Part shown: positions 35,501 to 44,656 of the stretch, piece after piece
How the letters are laid out: every line of letters begins with the position of its first letter
How positions within the stretch are numbered: position 1 is the stretch's first letter
Source: Balneola sp. EhC07
GTDB lineage: Bacteria; Bacteroidota; Rhodothermia; Balneolales; Balneolaceae
Assembly (NCBI RefSeq): GCF_001650905.1
Contig: NZ_LXYG01000008.1
Span: 37,314 to 101,313, forward strand
DNA: 64,000 nt
Direction of reading: 5' to 3'
Notes under the pieces: generated by a model
Told to the model about the DNA's origin: nothing
The model's input: only the letters and a program-made list of their open reading frames with translations
The model's database searches: none
Made by a program: the position numbers and the translations under genes

Positions 35501-36458
35501 TGGATTGACCTAACCAATACCGACCTGATTTAAATTTATCTTCCGGTTTTGTTAGTTCCTCATCCTTCCATAGAAAATCTGTAAAAGAATTTACTGTTGA
35601 AGTAGGATTCAAACCATTATTTGAGGGGGATAATCTTAACCCGTTACCATTCGTGACAGTTAGGAAAATATATTTAACATCAGAATATGGGTGCAGATTA
35701 TGCACAAATTTATCCTGGTTTCTTAAAACTTGATGTGGACTATTTCCATAAAAAATTACCCGATCATTTGAATCGAAAGAGCCATCATTTTCTCCTTCAA
35801 CTATAATCGGAATTTGAGCTAAAGAAGGACGGGAAGCACCGCTAAGCTCGGGAAGAGGGAAACCATTTGTGCCCCAAATCTGGATATTCCTTGGATCTAT
35901 ACTCCCAACATTAATGCCAAGATCACTGAGATAATTGAAATCGAGTTTATAAATATTATTGTCTCTGACAGGGATCTTATACCAGGTTCCTGATGACAGG
36001 GGAGAATCCGAAAGAACTTTTTTCTTCGAAGAGAAAACTCTGTCTCCATCATTTTTATACACTCTTACTTTAAGTTTTTTTGTGATCAGTAGAGATTTGG
36101 GTGTGTATCTAACTCGATGAAACAGTATCTGTGCCTTTTTGTGTCCTTTGTAGATTCCGATCCCTGCTGTTTCGATCACATTAACTTCATTTGATGAAAT
36201 AAACGCAGCGCTTATCTCACTTTCGGAGAGCGAACGGTCAATTTCAACAATGCTTTGCTCCAATATTTTAAAAGCAGGCTCTCCATTAACTACAGGGACC
36301 AGTAATTGATAAGGAGGAAAAATCCTGTCCGAATCATTTACCAACTCATAGTCTGTAAAAGAGTCTGTTTCTACAGTCACATTTACTCTTTGAGCGATTA
36401 GAGAATCTGAGCAAATGAAAACGAACAGCCCATAAAAAAGCAGATGCTTGATCTTCAT
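32538..36458 (-). CDS. porU: Type IX secretion signal peptidase/sortase PorU
   Basis: A 1306-residue gingipain-family (C25) cysteine protease that removes C-terminal sorting domains and attaches cargo to the cell surface. A signal peptide is followed by an N-terminal beta prodomain. The C25 domain (about 560-950) carries catalytic His794 in NYSGHGNEQ and Cys828 in TATCQFGRYDD. A C-terminal FlgD-like/Ig sorting segment begins at IRNIYNYPNPMNSRTQF. The 255-nt region upstream (36459-36713) has no gene and holds only AT-rich DNA plus the thiolase terminator. Confidence 0.95.
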   Translation of the reverse strand: MKIKHLLFYGLFVFICSDSLIAQRVNVTVETDSFTDYELVNDSDRIFPPYQLLVPVVNGEPAFKILEQSIVEIDRSLSESEISAAFISSNEVNVIETAGIGIYKGHKKAQILFHRVRYTPKSLLITKKLKVRVYKNDGDRVFSSKKKVLSDSPLSSGTWYKIPVRDNNIYKLDFNYLSDLGINVGSIDPRNIQIWGTNGFPLPELSGASRPSLAQIPIIVEGENDGSFDSNDRVIFYGNSPHQVLRNQDKFVHNLHPYSDVKYIFLTVTNGNGLRLSPSNNGLNPTSTVNSFTDFLWKDEELTKPEDKFKSGRYWLGQSIPSTQSNVPVSIFRDTLVGVSSPLNINVTARLYARSEALITFDTDLNNVDVAQNNVFSLSATSSSRGYNGSEGPAASPYNINEDITISVNDGILDLTTSVTHRQQNSIAFVDWVRLTFERSLTAESNRLLFYTINDTLPPEQVTFRLNGFSTSPYILDVTDPSAPSLLQYSTSGNNIDVNYFQNSGRTIIAQSVFPTPGPGERIVNQNLTGIINYPDYIVVTSEDLKNEALELANYRDQQGLSPLLVTQSEIFNEFSGGTKDPTAIRDYVKFLWERAISAGETEPQYLLLFGDTTYDTKDIIENALTNHVLTYQSQQSTVRATGSGGGTFGTDDFFGYLDDNEGDIGSGNTENSFLMDIGIGRITAQSSTEASNFIDKIKRYEAQTNAGEWQNLFTFAADDDFPDQNRNRDIHTINADVSAEMMALNEPGIRLNKIYEFSYPAEITGAGRQIPEATEDFLRAVNNGTLVLNYSGHGNEQTLSDEELFLSEYITGFTNTDKLCVLVTATCQFGRYDDTSDQSGAERFVSANNGGGIASFTTTRVVYTNSSVSSNNNFGLNLALSQRMSERKPDGTPKRLGDIMRETKNSIVGSGTSRVGSSTNNKKFVLLGDPATIFKLPSQKAVVTSINGIDVLNQDTTVTLRALDQVTLSGIIQTSSGQIDNSYTGELVLSIFDARRKVSLPEREWNCVLNGDCTYNVETDLLFKGKVSVQHGVFDQTFIVPKDISTSSENGRVVLYAKGSNQYAGGAYTDLAFEGVNPEAVNDGTGPSMNIYLNDEKFVNGNLVSDSPKLIVELQDNSGINTTGTGVGHEIIATIDTKPTQTFILNEFYEGNLNDFSGGRIEYPLDQLPEGSYTLKVRAWDVHNNPNEKEIFFEVAPKNELSIRNIYNYPNPMNSRTQFTFEHNQPGNPLDVSIKIYTLSGKPVHHIKQESLITSNSYANISWNGRDRDNDRLGNGTYIYVLRVAAETPEGKQSIEKIEKLVIIR

Positions 36459-36683
36459 TAATTACTATATAATAGGTCTGATAAAATTAATTAACGCACG
36501 AGGCGAATAAATAGTAGCTGTTCGAAATAGTAATAATAGAATTTAGACTTTAATGGGAAGCAGGTCGCCCTGATAGTAATAATTATTCGTTACTGGTTGA
36601 ATAAGTTGTAGCTGTATTACGGTATCTGTTGGGTTTAATTAAAATCTGACACAATAATATGTTTGTTGGATTATAATGTCAAA

Positions 36684-36712
36684 CAAAAAAAGGAGTTTTC
36701 ACTCCTTTTTTA
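36684..36712 (-). terminator. Intrinsic terminator after the thiolase gene
   Basis: AAAAAAGGAGT and ACTCCTTTTTT pair around a TTTTC loop, with U-tracts on both strands. It begins one base past the thiolase stop and could also stop transcription on the opposite strand. Confidence 0.85.
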
Positions 36713-36713
36713 A

Positions 36714-37892
36714 TTAAAGCATTTCAACAACGAGGGCAGAAGCGCCACCGCCACCATTACAAATACCTGCACAACCGTATTTTCCACCGGTTCTTTTCAG
36801 AGCATGTAAAAGTGTAACAACTATTCTGGCTCCGGAGCATCCAATAGGATGGCCAATACTTACGGCTCCTCCGTGGATGTTTACTTTTTCAGGATCTAAT
36901 TCCAGAATTTGGTTGTTGGCAATAGACACTACAGAAAAAGCTTCATTGATCTCAAAAAGATCGATCTTATCTATTGATAAGTTAGCTTTTTTTAGTGCGA
37001 TAGGGATTGCATCAGATGGAGCAGTAGTGAACCACTCAGGTGCTTTAGCAGCACTTCCGTGACTTAATATTTTGGCAATTGGTTTAATCCCTAATTCTTT
37101 TGCTTTCTCAGCACTCATAACAAGGACTGCAGCAGCTCCATCATTTATACTTGATGCATTTGCAGCCGTTACAGTTCCTTCCTTATCAAAGACAGGGCGA
37201 AGGTTAGGAATCTTGTCAAAATTTACTCTGGCTACTTCTTCATCTTTATCAACAATAGTTACATTGCCTTTACGGTCAGTAACTTTAACTTTGATTAATT
37301 CATTATCGAAATAACCTTTTTCTTGAGCGTCTTGTGCTCTTTTATACGATTCAATTGCAAATTCATCTTGCTCTTCTCTGCTGATCTTGCACTCTTTAGC
37401 ACAAATTTCAGCTGCGTTACCCATCGCAAAGTCGTTATATACATCCCAAAGTCCGTCTTTAAGAATTCCATCTTCAGTCTGAACATGTCCATATTTAGAA
37501 CCATACCGGTGCTTAGGAAGGTAGTAAGGAACGTTCGTCATGCTTTCCATACCGCCGGCAACAACAACATCAGCATCTCCTAGACGTATCTGGTCAGCTG
37601 CGATCATAATAGCTTTCATTCCGGAAGCACAAACTTTATTTACGGTTGTACTCGGAGTTTTTTGGGAAAGACCTGCTTTTAATGCGGCTTGTCTTGCAGG
37701 GGCCTGACCAATACCGGCAGTAAGTACATTCCCCATTACTACTTCCTGAACTTGATCAGCTGAAATCCCTGATGATTTAAGCAGTTCCAGAATTGCAGTA
37801 CTCCCTAGCTCGGGAGCTGTGAAAGAGGCTAAACTTCCTCCAAAAGATCCAATTGGAGTTCTTTTTGCTTCAACAATTACTACGTCTCGCAT
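36714..37892 (-). CDS. Acetyl-CoA C-acetyltransferase (biosynthetic-type thiolase)
   Basis: A 392-residue cytoplasmic enzyme that condenses or cleaves acetoacetyl-CoA. The acyl-accepting Cys lies in NKVCASGMKAI (about residue 88), the His motif is in NEAFSVVSIAN and GGAVSIGHPIGCSGAR (about 345-360), and the second catalytic Cys is in CAGICNGGGGASALV near the C-terminus. Length and motifs fit the AtoB/PhaA family. It is a monocistronic minus-strand gene with its own terminator, 82 nt from the next gene. Confidence 0.95.
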   Translation of the reverse strand: MRDVVIVEAKRTPIGSFGGSLASFTAPELGSTAILELLKSSGISADQVQEVVMGNVLTAGIGQAPARQAALKAGLSQKTPSTTVNKVCASGMKAIMIAADQIRLGDADVVVAGGMESMTNVPYYLPKHRYGSKYGHVQTEDGILKDGLWDVYNDFAMGNAAEICAKECKISREEQDEFAIESYKRAQDAQEKGYFDNELIKVKVTDRKGNVTIVDKDEEVARVNFDKIPNLRPVFDKEGTVTAANASSINDGAAAVLVMSAEKAKELGIKPIAKILSHGSAAKAPEWFTTAPSDAIPIALKKANLSIDKIDLFEINEAFSVVSIANNQILELDPEKVNIHGGAVSIGHPIGCSGARIVVTLLHALKRTGGKYGCAGICNGGGGASALVVEML

Positions 37893-37974
37893 GATAAATA
37901 TTTTATAAAAATTAAAAATTCTGTAAGCGCTTTTTCAGCACTTAGAAGTTACAAAAATTGAAAAGAAATTTCTT

Positions 37975-39111
37975 TTAAAAAGCTTGTTTTAAATCTTGAA
38001 TTAAGTCTTCAGCATCTTCAATACCAACAGATAATCTGATAAGTGAATCCTTGAGACCTGCTTTTTCGCGATGTTCTTTTGGAATAGAACCATGTGTCAT
38101 AGAAGCAGGGTGGCTGATCAACGATTCAACCCCTCCTAAACTTTCAGCAAGCGTAAAAAACTTAGTACTGGCCATGAACTTAGTTGCAGCTTCAATAGAG
38201 TCATCTTTCAGAGAAAATGAGACCATTCCCCCAAAGTCATCCATTTGTTTCTTAGCAAGTTCATGTTGTGGATGAGAAGTTAATCCGGGATAATGAACTT
38301 CACTTACTTCCGGATGATCGTTTAAGAAATCGGCTACTTTTTTTGCGTTTGATACAGCTCTCTCAACACGTACTGCCAACGTTTTAATGCCTCTTAAAAC
38401 TAAATAACAATCCATCGGTCCGGGCACTGCACCGGAAGATTTTACCTGAAACAACAAGTTTTCCAGAATCTCTTTATTTGAAGTAGCAACAGCTCCATGT
38501 ATAACATCAGAATGCCCACCCAAATACTTGGTTGCTGAATGAAGTACAGCATCTGCTCCAAGTTCAGCAGGACGTTGTAAATAAGGGGATGCAAAAGTAT
38601 TATCAACAACAGATAGAGCGTTGTTTTCATGAGCCATTGCAGATAGTTTTTCAATGTCTACAACCCTTAGAAGTGGATTCGTAGGAGTTTCAATCCAAAA
38701 CAGCTTTGTGTTTGGTTTGACAGTTTGTTTAACCAGATCCAGATCTGTCATGTCTATGAATGAAAATTCAATACCATAAGGCTGGAAAACCGAAGTAAAT
38801 AGTCTGTATGAGCCTCCATATAAGTCATCGGAAGCAATTATATGATCTCCCGGACGAAACATTTTCATTAAAGCGTCCATTGCAGCTACACCACTTGCAA
38901 AACAAGCACAAGACTCGGTTCCTTCCAAACCAGCGATCATTTTTTCTAAGGCAGTTCTAGTCGGGTTTCCAACTCGAGCATAATCATAACCCTTATGTAC
39001 ATTTGGGGCTGATTGTGCGTAAGTAGAAGTTTGAAAAATCGGGGGCATAACAGCTCCGGAAGTTTCTTCATTCTGTTGTCCGGCATGAATTGTTTTGGTA
39101 TTGAAACGCAT
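37975..39111 (-). CDS. Cystathionine gamma-synthase/lyase family PLP enzyme
   Basis: A 378-residue fold-type I transsulfuration enzyme. The PLP lysine is in HSATKYLGGHSD (about 200), with YARVGNPTRTALE near 50, the ASGVAAMDAL cofactor loop near 80, and SLGGVESLISHPASMTH near the C-terminus. Synthase (metB) and lyase (metC/mgl) activities cannot be separated by eye. ATG 39111 overlaps the stop of the upstream TPR lipoprotein by one base (TAATG); an in-frame TTG five codons upstream (39126) is less likely. The coupling to a lipoprotein gene is unusual. Confidence 0.92.
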   Translation of the reverse strand: MRFNTKTIHAGQQNEETSGAVMPPIFQTSTYAQSAPNVHKGYDYARVGNPTRTALEKMIAGLEGTESCACFASGVAAMDALMKMFRPGDHIIASDDLYGGSYRLFTSVFQPYGIEFSFIDMTDLDLVKQTVKPNTKLFWIETPTNPLLRVVDIEKLSAMAHENNALSVVDNTFASPYLQRPAELGADAVLHSATKYLGGHSDVIHGAVATSNKEILENLLFQVKSSGAVPGPMDCYLVLRGIKTLAVRVERAVSNAKKVADFLNDHPEVSEVHYPGLTSHPQHELAKKQMDDFGGMVSFSLKDDSIEAATKFMASTKFFTLAESLGGVESLISHPASMTHGSIPKEHREKAGLKDSLIRLSVGIEDAEDLIQDLKQAF

Positions 39112-40286
39112 TATTGGTTTGTCCAACTTTCTTTAAGTTTTTTCAGATTTTCGATTTTTTCCGAATAATTACTATTCGAATTTAACTCTTGTAATTTTTC
39201 ATAGTATGTAATAGCAAAATCAGTCAGAGACAGCGCTTTGGCTTCTATAGCGACTTTGTCATCCTGGAAAGCAGTCTGATATATTGAAAAATAATTTCCT
39301 GACATATTATTATAGAAAACAGCCAAACTTTCTACAAATTCAAGATTAGAGCTAGCCATTTGGTATGCTTTAATGAGTTCATTTTCAGCATTTTCCGAAA
39401 CTCCTTCAATTTCTACACTCAACGTTGCAGTTGTTGAAGTATCGTTAACCGAGTAAGCGGACTTTAAATTTGAGAATAAGTCGGAAACTTGTTCATAGAG
39501 CTGGGTGCCATAAACATTATGGAGCTTGGCGTCATTGGGAAACTCGTTAACAAGTTGATCCAAAAACGAAATAGCTTCATATGTTTTTCCCTGACTGATA
39601 TATGCATTCACCAATCCAAAAGCGATATTTTTATTTTTTAGAGGGTCCTGATCCGCTTTTTTATAGTAAATAATAGACTGTTCCGGATCTCCTTTTTCGA
39701 GATATAGAAAACCTAAACTTTCAAATACATCAGGAGTGGCATTAGGAAGTATTTCAGCAGCTTTTAAACTTTCTAAAGCGTTATCAATGTTTCCGTTATT
39801 ATATTGTGCAATTGATAACGATTTGTAACTTTCAATTGCATTTGGATCTATAGACACTGCGTTTTTAAAATGATTGATTGCCTTTAATACTGATTCTTGA
39901 GAATCTTCTTCGTAGGCTTTTAATCCATTCTGATGCTCTAAATTCCAATAATGATTGGATAAACTATCGGCTTCAGCTTGCCAATCTTGGTCGGAAGAAG
40001 TTTGAAAAACTGAAATAGAATCAAAGGAACTATTCATTTCTGCATAGCTGTAAGCTCTTTCTGAAACGGAAGCATCGGAAGCTATCAAGCCATGTATTTT
40101 GCCTTTCTGAAAGTAGAGATAAGGAGATGGATTTTTATCAATCTCAGTAGAAATTTCAACTAAGGCTTGTTCGTAGTTTCCGTCATCGATCAGCTTATCA
40201 GCCGAAAATTTTGAACTGCTACAAGAAAGAAAAAACCCGATAGCAATTGAAACAATTGCATATCGGGTAATAATTAGATTTTTCAT
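39111..40286 (-). CDS. TPR-repeat lipoprotein (paralogue 1)
   Basis: A 391-residue lipoprotein with lipobox FFLSC at about residue 22. Tetratricopeptide-type repeats run from about 33 to 260 (NYEQALVEISTEIDKNPS, AINHFKNAVSIDPNAIESY, NIDNALESLKAAEILPN, DPEQSIIYYKKADQDP). It shares unusual words with the next upstream gene (W..EH..G.K; GTQ.Y in the later half), so the two are tandem paralogues. The partner is unknown; TPR lipoproteins usually act in periplasmic or outer-membrane assemblies. It is 26 nt from its paralogue and coupled to the transsulfuration enzyme. Confidence 0.85.
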   Translation of the reverse strand: MKNLIITRYAIVSIAIGFFLSCSSSKFSADKLIDDGNYEQALVEISTEIDKNPSPYLYFQKGKIHGLIASDASVSERAYSYAEMNSSFDSISVFQTSSDQDWQAEADSLSNHYWNLEHQNGLKAYEEDSQESVLKAINHFKNAVSIDPNAIESYKSLSIAQYNNGNIDNALESLKAAEILPNATPDVFESLGFLYLEKGDPEQSIIYYKKADQDPLKNKNIAFGLVNAYISQGKTYEAISFLDQLVNEFPNDAKLHNVYGTQLYEQVSDLFSNLKSAYSVNDTSTTATLSVEIEGVSENAENELIKAYQMASSNLEFVESLAVFYNNMSGNYFSIYQTAFQDDKVAIEAKALSLTDFAITYYEKLQELNSNSNYSEKIENLKKLKESWTNQ

Positions 40287-40312
40287 AAGAATATGATTTT
40301 TAAAAAAAGGAA

Positions 40313-41632
40313 TTACATTCCTGCTTTTTCCATAGCGGCTTCAGCTTTTTCATTCATCCCTAAAGAAGTATAAACCTGAAATAAAGATCTCCAATAGCTT
40401 TGGTTATCAGGCTCAATTTCAGTGGCCTTTTCATAATTCTTCATTGCCTCTCTTAAGTTTTCTTTAGCTTGATTATCAATCTTGGCAGCTTCATCATTGT
40501 CAGCAGTAGCATTTCTTTTATCAAATAATGCAGCCGCTTTATTTTGGTAGATAATACCTAAAGTATTATATGCATTTGAATTATCCGGTTTTACTTCTAT
40601 TACTTTCTGTAATTCTTGAACAGCACGATCAATTAATTGGTCAGCACGTTGGCTTTGATCTTCAATTGAAGCACGAAGAGATGAAACTTTATCCTGGTTC
40701 GCTTTTTTTGCATTTCCACTTAAGTTGCGTTGCTCTCTTTCCAAGTTAAATATTTCATCGTACTTACTGGAAATATCGTCGGTGATTTCACTGGCCATAA
40801 TATAAACCTGAGTTCCTAATACTAAATGGTACTGAGGATTATTAGGATCTCTTTCAATCAAAGATTCTATCACCTCAATCGATTCCTGATTTTCTCCTAG
40901 TTTCATATAAGAATCAGCTAATTTCTGAACTAAAGAAACAGAATCGGGGAATAGATCTACTCCGTCAATTAAAATCTCCTTCGCTTTATTGTATTGCTCC
41001 AAGCTAAGATACAGAGCGCCTAATCTGTCATAATCATATGCTTCAGGCTCATCTTTCATGGTTATAAGGTCTTCGTAAATTTGAATACCCTTTTCAGTAT
41101 TTGAGTTTAGTCTATAAACCTCAGCAAGTACTTCGAAAGAAAGAAGGCTATCAGGGTTAATAACAACAGCATTTTCAAGATGATCTTCAGCTGTATCCAG
41201 TGGATTATCAGTAGGGGCTAAAGTAGAATCACCCGTGGCATATTTAACACCTAAGTTATGCTCTTCACTCCATTTTCTGTCAATCAGGATTTGTGTTTCA
41301 ACAGATTCTACACTTTGAATTCCCTGAGTCTCATACATACTTTTAGCAGTAAGCAAATTCTCTCTCATTTTTGAGTAGCTATCCTTTCGGCCTGAAATAT
41401 TTGGATTGTTTTGAGCCATTTCAGAGTATACAACACCTTTGTAGTAGTAGGCATCTGCATTTGCAGAATCTTGAACTAAAGCTTGCTCCAATGATACTAG
41501 TGCCGCATCATAGTTTTGTGCTTTAATGCCATCTTTGGCCTCTTTAATCAATGGGTTGGACTCTCCGCCGCAGCTAATAATTATGATCGCCAAAACTGCG
41601 AAAGAAAAAAGTCTGAATAAATTCTTTTTCAT
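40313..41632 (-). CDS. TPR-repeat lipoprotein (paralogue 2)
   Basis: A 439-residue lipoprotein with lipobox IIISC at about residue 21, followed by at least five TPR-like units (NYDAALVSLEQALVQDSANADAY, AEDHLENAVVINPDS, QYNKAKEILIDGVDLFPDS, ELQKVIEVKPDNSNAY, NYEKATEIEPDNQSYW). A Lys/Asp/Glu-rich coiled-coil stretch lies near 290-330. It is the first gene of a three-gene run with its shorter paralogue and the cystathionine-synthase family enzyme. The 123-nt gap to ridA is AT-rich and probably holds divergent promoters. Confidence 0.87.
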   Translation of the reverse strand: MKKNLFRLFSFAVLAIIIISCGGESNPLIKEAKDGIKAQNYDAALVSLEQALVQDSANADAYYYKGVVYSEMAQNNPNISGRKDSYSKMRENLLTAKSMYETQGIQSVESVETQILIDRKWSEEHNLGVKYATGDSTLAPTDNPLDTAEDHLENAVVINPDSLLSFEVLAEVYRLNSNTEKGIQIYEDLITMKDEPEAYDYDRLGALYLSLEQYNKAKEILIDGVDLFPDSVSLVQKLADSYMKLGENQESIEVIESLIERDPNNPQYHLVLGTQVYIMASEITDDISSKYDEIFNLEREQRNLSGNAKKANQDKVSSLRASIEDQSQRADQLIDRAVQELQKVIEVKPDNSNAYNTLGIIYQNKAAALFDKRNATADNDEAAKIDNQAKENLREAMKNYEKATEIEPDNQSYWRSLFQVYTSLGMNEKAEAAMEKAGM

Positions 41633-41755
41633 ATCAGTGTAAAATTGATGTTGGTTGATTTCAAATGGTTTAATAAGTTAACAAAATAACTATATAAAGC
41701 GCTTTCCGCAAAAAGAAGGCGTATTTAAATTATAAAAAACAAACAACGGATACTT

Positions 41756-42133
41756 ATGAAAAAAGTAGTTTCAACAACCTTAGCTCCGGCTGCAATAGGT
41801 CCATATAGTCAAGCTATTGAGCATAATGGGATTTTATATTGTTCAGGTCAAATACCACTGGATCCTGAAAGCATGCAAATAGTTGGCGACAATGCTGCAG
41901 ATCAGGCAAAACAAGTCATGAAAAACTTAAGTGCTGTTCTTGAAGAAGCCGGTTCTGATTTCTCGAAAGTATTAAAATGTTCAATCTTTTTGGATGATAT
42001 GAACGATTTTGGAGAAGTAAATGAAGTTTATGGCAGCTATTTTAAAAATGATCCACCTGCAAGAGAAACGGTGGCAGTTCAAACACTTCCAAAAAGTGTT
42101 TTAGTTGAGATAAGCTGTATTGCCATTATTTGA
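41756..42133 (+). CDS. ridA: RidA family 2-iminobutanoate/2-iminopropanoate deaminase
   Basis: A 125-residue trimeric enzyme that hydrolyses reactive enamine/imine intermediates released by PLP enzymes. Typical motifs are APAAIGPYSQAIEHNGILYCSGQIPLDP at the N-terminus, NLSAVLEEAGSDFSKVLKCSIFL in the middle, and the catalytic Arg in PPARETVAVQTLPKSVLVEI. The location close to a PLP-dependent transsulfuration enzyme fits the role. It ends with an 8-base convergent overlap with the M23 peptidase gene. Confidence 0.95.
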   Translation: MKKVVSTTLAPAAIGPYSQAIEHNGILYCSGQIPLDPESMQIVGDNAADQAKQVMKNLSAVLEEAGSDFSKVLKCSIFLDDMNDFGEVNEVYGSYFKNDPPARETVAVQTLPKSVLVEISCIAII

Positions 42134-43934
42134 TATGATGCAGGAAGCTTTTATCGGTAAAGTTTCCTGCTTTGTCTGATACTTTCAGATAGATTTTATT
42201 CTCTGGTTCTAAATAGAACTCAGGAAGATAGAATGTGAAAGAATTATTTTCATAATCATATTCAGGAATCCCCCGAATGCCATTTATTTTAAATAAAGCG
42301 GATTCGAAATCGATACCGGAAAGATTATCATCTGTTTTAACGGTATAGGTTTGCATCCCATTACCAAGTGTTACTAATTCAGGTTCCCTGATCACAGGAG
42401 GGAGAGAGTCATTTAAAACAATGAAATTGCCCAATGATGGGATTTCGGCGTTTAATGTGGTTCCGGATACCCAGGAATCAATAAAGCTTGGCTCTTCACC
42501 TTTTCTGAATTGATATAAGTTTAAATGATCCATTCCCTGCATAATTGTTGGTAATTGTACCTGAACAAAAAGGTTTTTCCTGTTAACTAGTTCGGGTACA
42601 CCGATTTGTATGGACAGGGTATCATTTATATACTGTACATCCTGAAGCAAGCTTAGAGTCTCAAAGAATGTCTTTGAATCTATCTCAACCTTAATTTCAT
42701 AATCCGGAGAAGTCAATGAATAGTGCTTATCTGAACTTAATCTGGATATCGTAAAATTAGGATCTTCAAGAGTGACAATCTTTTGGGAAGCAGTGGAATC
42801 CCAAGTTATCCATTGGTCAGGTTTTCTAAGATCCAGATTTAAAGTGTCATTCCGGATTATCCAATTATTAGTCCAATGCTTGTTAAAGTTTTTGTGGGAA
42901 TATCTGAGATCAGTACGAGTTTCTTTTACAACAGGAATTACTGCAACACTTTGATTACCGTAATAATCTCTCGCAACTACTTCAAATCTACCTTGCTCAG
43001 TGGCTGAAAATTGTGATTCTTCAAATAAGAAAGGATGCCCGAATTTTTGTTGTCCAAAAAGTCTCTGGAAATCTCTTTTTCCACTATTAACTGCTGGAAT
43101 TCTATTCACAAACATATTGTAGGCTTTAGCAAAATCAAAACGATCTAACTTTTCATGATAAAGGGTGCGGCCTTCAAGTATCAGCATTAGCTCGTACACT
43201 GCATACTTATTATTTACTGAATTTGCTTGATCATATACGTTTGCAGAAAGCCCGAAATCTCCATCTACAAAAACAGTGTCAAAGTATGTTGTGTCATTTA
43301 TAATATTAATGGGATGTACTTCTTGTGGAAAAAAGGAACCTGATACTGAACTCTTTACTGTTAACGGTTCAATAAGTATTGATGAGAAAACAGGGGTGAC
43401 AGTATCCTTAACGGCTAGATTTGATAAGAGGGGATTTATTGGCTGATTTAAATTATTTCTGATCTCAAAGTGAAGGTGTGGTGGCCCAATACCGGTTGAG
43501 CCTGTATATCCGATAATATCTCCTTTCTTTACTTTAATTCTTTGGTCTTCAAATGATTGTTCAAACGTATATGAGTAATTGAGTTCATTTACCCGAATAG
43601 AATCAGCGATTCCTTGAAATTGTTCGTTGAACCGTTGAAGATGTGCATAAACAGTATAGCTGCCATCATGGTGCTTGATATAAATAGCCTTTCCGTACCC
43701 TTTATTAGTAATAAGAAGTTTATCTAGAAAGCCATCTTTCGATGCAAATACTTTATAGCCTTCTCGTCCCCAGGTTTTTATATCTAGTCCCGCATGGAAA
43801 TGCGCAGATCGTGTTTCACCAAAAGTAGAGCTTAAAAATTTGCCTGAGTTCGTTGGCCACAGATAAGTGGAATCCTGTGAAATCAGGTTTAATGGACAAG
43901 CAAAAAGAAAAAAAAGAAGAGATAAATATTTCAA
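42126..43934 (-). CDS. Exported M23 family peptidase
   Basis: A 602-residue protein with a hydrophobic signal sequence and an N-terminal M23/LytM-like zinc domain (about 35-190). The zinc motif set is FHAGLDI (HxxxD), YGKAIYIKHHDGSYTVYAHL and HLHFEI, all intact, so it is likely an active endopeptidase acting on peptidoglycan cross-links. The remaining 400 residues are beta-rich with no recognised domain. The only available start is TTG 43934, because an in-frame stop lies four codons upstream; it begins just after the FAH-family stop. Confidence 0.87.
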   Translation of the reverse strand: MKYLSLLFFLFACPLNLISQDSTYLWPTNSGKFLSSTFGETRSAHFHAGLDIKTWGREGYKVFASKDGFLDKLLITNKGYGKAIYIKHHDGSYTVYAHLQRFNEQFQGIADSIRVNELNYSYTFEQSFEDQRIKVKKGDIIGYTGSTGIGPPHLHFEIRNNLNQPINPLLSNLAVKDTVTPVFSSILIEPLTVKSSVSGSFFPQEVHPINIINDTTYFDTVFVDGDFGLSANVYDQANSVNNKYAVYELMLILEGRTLYHEKLDRFDFAKAYNMFVNRIPAVNSGKRDFQRLFGQQKFGHPFLFEESQFSATEQGRFEVVARDYYGNQSVAVIPVVKETRTDLRYSHKNFNKHWTNNWIIRNDTLNLDLRKPDQWITWDSTASQKIVTLEDPNFTISRLSSDKHYSLTSPDYEIKVEIDSKTFFETLSLLQDVQYINDTLSIQIGVPELVNRKNLFVQVQLPTIMQGMDHLNLYQFRKGEEPSFIDSWVSGTTLNAEIPSLGNFIVLNDSLPPVIREPELVTLGNGMQTYTVKTDDNLSGIDFESALFKINGIRGIPEYDYENNSFTFYLPEFYLEPENKIYLKVSDKAGNFTDKSFLHHIK

Positions 43935-43936
43935 AA

Positions 43937-44590
43937 CTACTTAACCGAAACTGAAAGAGTTACTAATTTTTCTCCCAATGTTGCTGAAATTTGATCTCCG
44001 GAAATTACACGGGAAACACCGCTAGGGGTTCCTGTAAAAATGAGGTCTCCGGGATATAACGTAAAAATTGAAGACAGATAAGAAATAAGATAGTTTATGG
44101 AAAAGATCATCTGAGAAGAGTTACCGGATTGTCTGTTTACTCCGTTAACTGAAAGATCAAGATTTATGTTTCCAAGATCTTCAAATTCTGTAGCATGTAT
44201 AAAACGACTTACCGGTGCAAAAGTGTCAAATCCCTTTGCTACACTCCATGGATGCCCTGATTCTTTAGCTCTCTGTTGAATATCTCTGGCTGTAAAATCA
44301 ATGCCAACACCAATGCCTTCAATGAAGTTGTGTGCATCATTTTCAGGGATGTCTTTCCCTCTTTTTGAAATAGCTACGACAATTTCTACTTCGTGATGAA
44401 CATCAGAGCTTTGTTCGGGAATTATAATTTCAGAACCATCAAAACAAAGAGCGCTTTGAGGTTTTATAAAAACCAAGGGTGAAGAAGGTACCGGATTGTT
44501 GAGCTCTTTAGCGTGTTCAATATAATTCCTACCGATACAGTAGATTGACTTTGGTATTAACTCAGTTCCGGGAATTGTAATCTCGTTCAT
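43937..44590 (-). CDS. Fumarylacetoacetate hydrolase family protein
   Basis: A 217-residue single-domain FAH enzyme. Motifs are IYCIGRNYIEHAKELNNPVPSSPLVF and the metal ligands in HHEVEIVVAI (about 67) and GIDFTARDIQ (about 95), followed by AKGFDTFAPVSRF. Single-domain members act as acylpyruvate hydrolases or oxaloacetate decarboxylases; the substrate is not evident. It lies downstream of the rpmA terminator and upstream of the M23 gene, with a 2-nt gap. Confidence 0.9.
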   Translation of the reverse strand: MNEITIPGTELIPKSIYCIGRNYIEHAKELNNPVPSSPLVFIKPQSALCFDGSEIIIPEQSSDVHHEVEIVVAISKRGKDIPENDAHNFIEGIGVGIDFTARDIQQRAKESGHPWSVAKGFDTFAPVSRFIHATEFEDLGNINLDLSVNGVNRQSGNSSQMIFSINYLISYLSSIFTLYPGDLIFTGTPSGVSRVISGDQISATLGEKLVTLSVSVK

Positions 44591-44603
44591 AAATCAAAGA
44601 TAT

Positions 44604-44642
44604 AAAAAAAGCCTCGCACAAAATATGTACGAGGCTTAAATT
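44604..44642 (-). terminator. Intrinsic terminator after rpmA
   Basis: On the minus strand, AGCCTCGTAC pairs with GTGCGAGGCT (outer 7 bp perfect) and a run of seven T follows. It lies between the rpmA stop (44657) and the FAH gene start (44590), separating the ribosomal protein pair from metabolic genes. Confidence 0.85.
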
Positions 44643-44656
44643 TTTTCTCAGCTTGT

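Noticed and set aside
37893..37974. AAAAGAAATTTCTTTT as a terminator after the transsulfuration enzyme
   Set aside because: The stem is A/T only, too weak and without a following U-tract.
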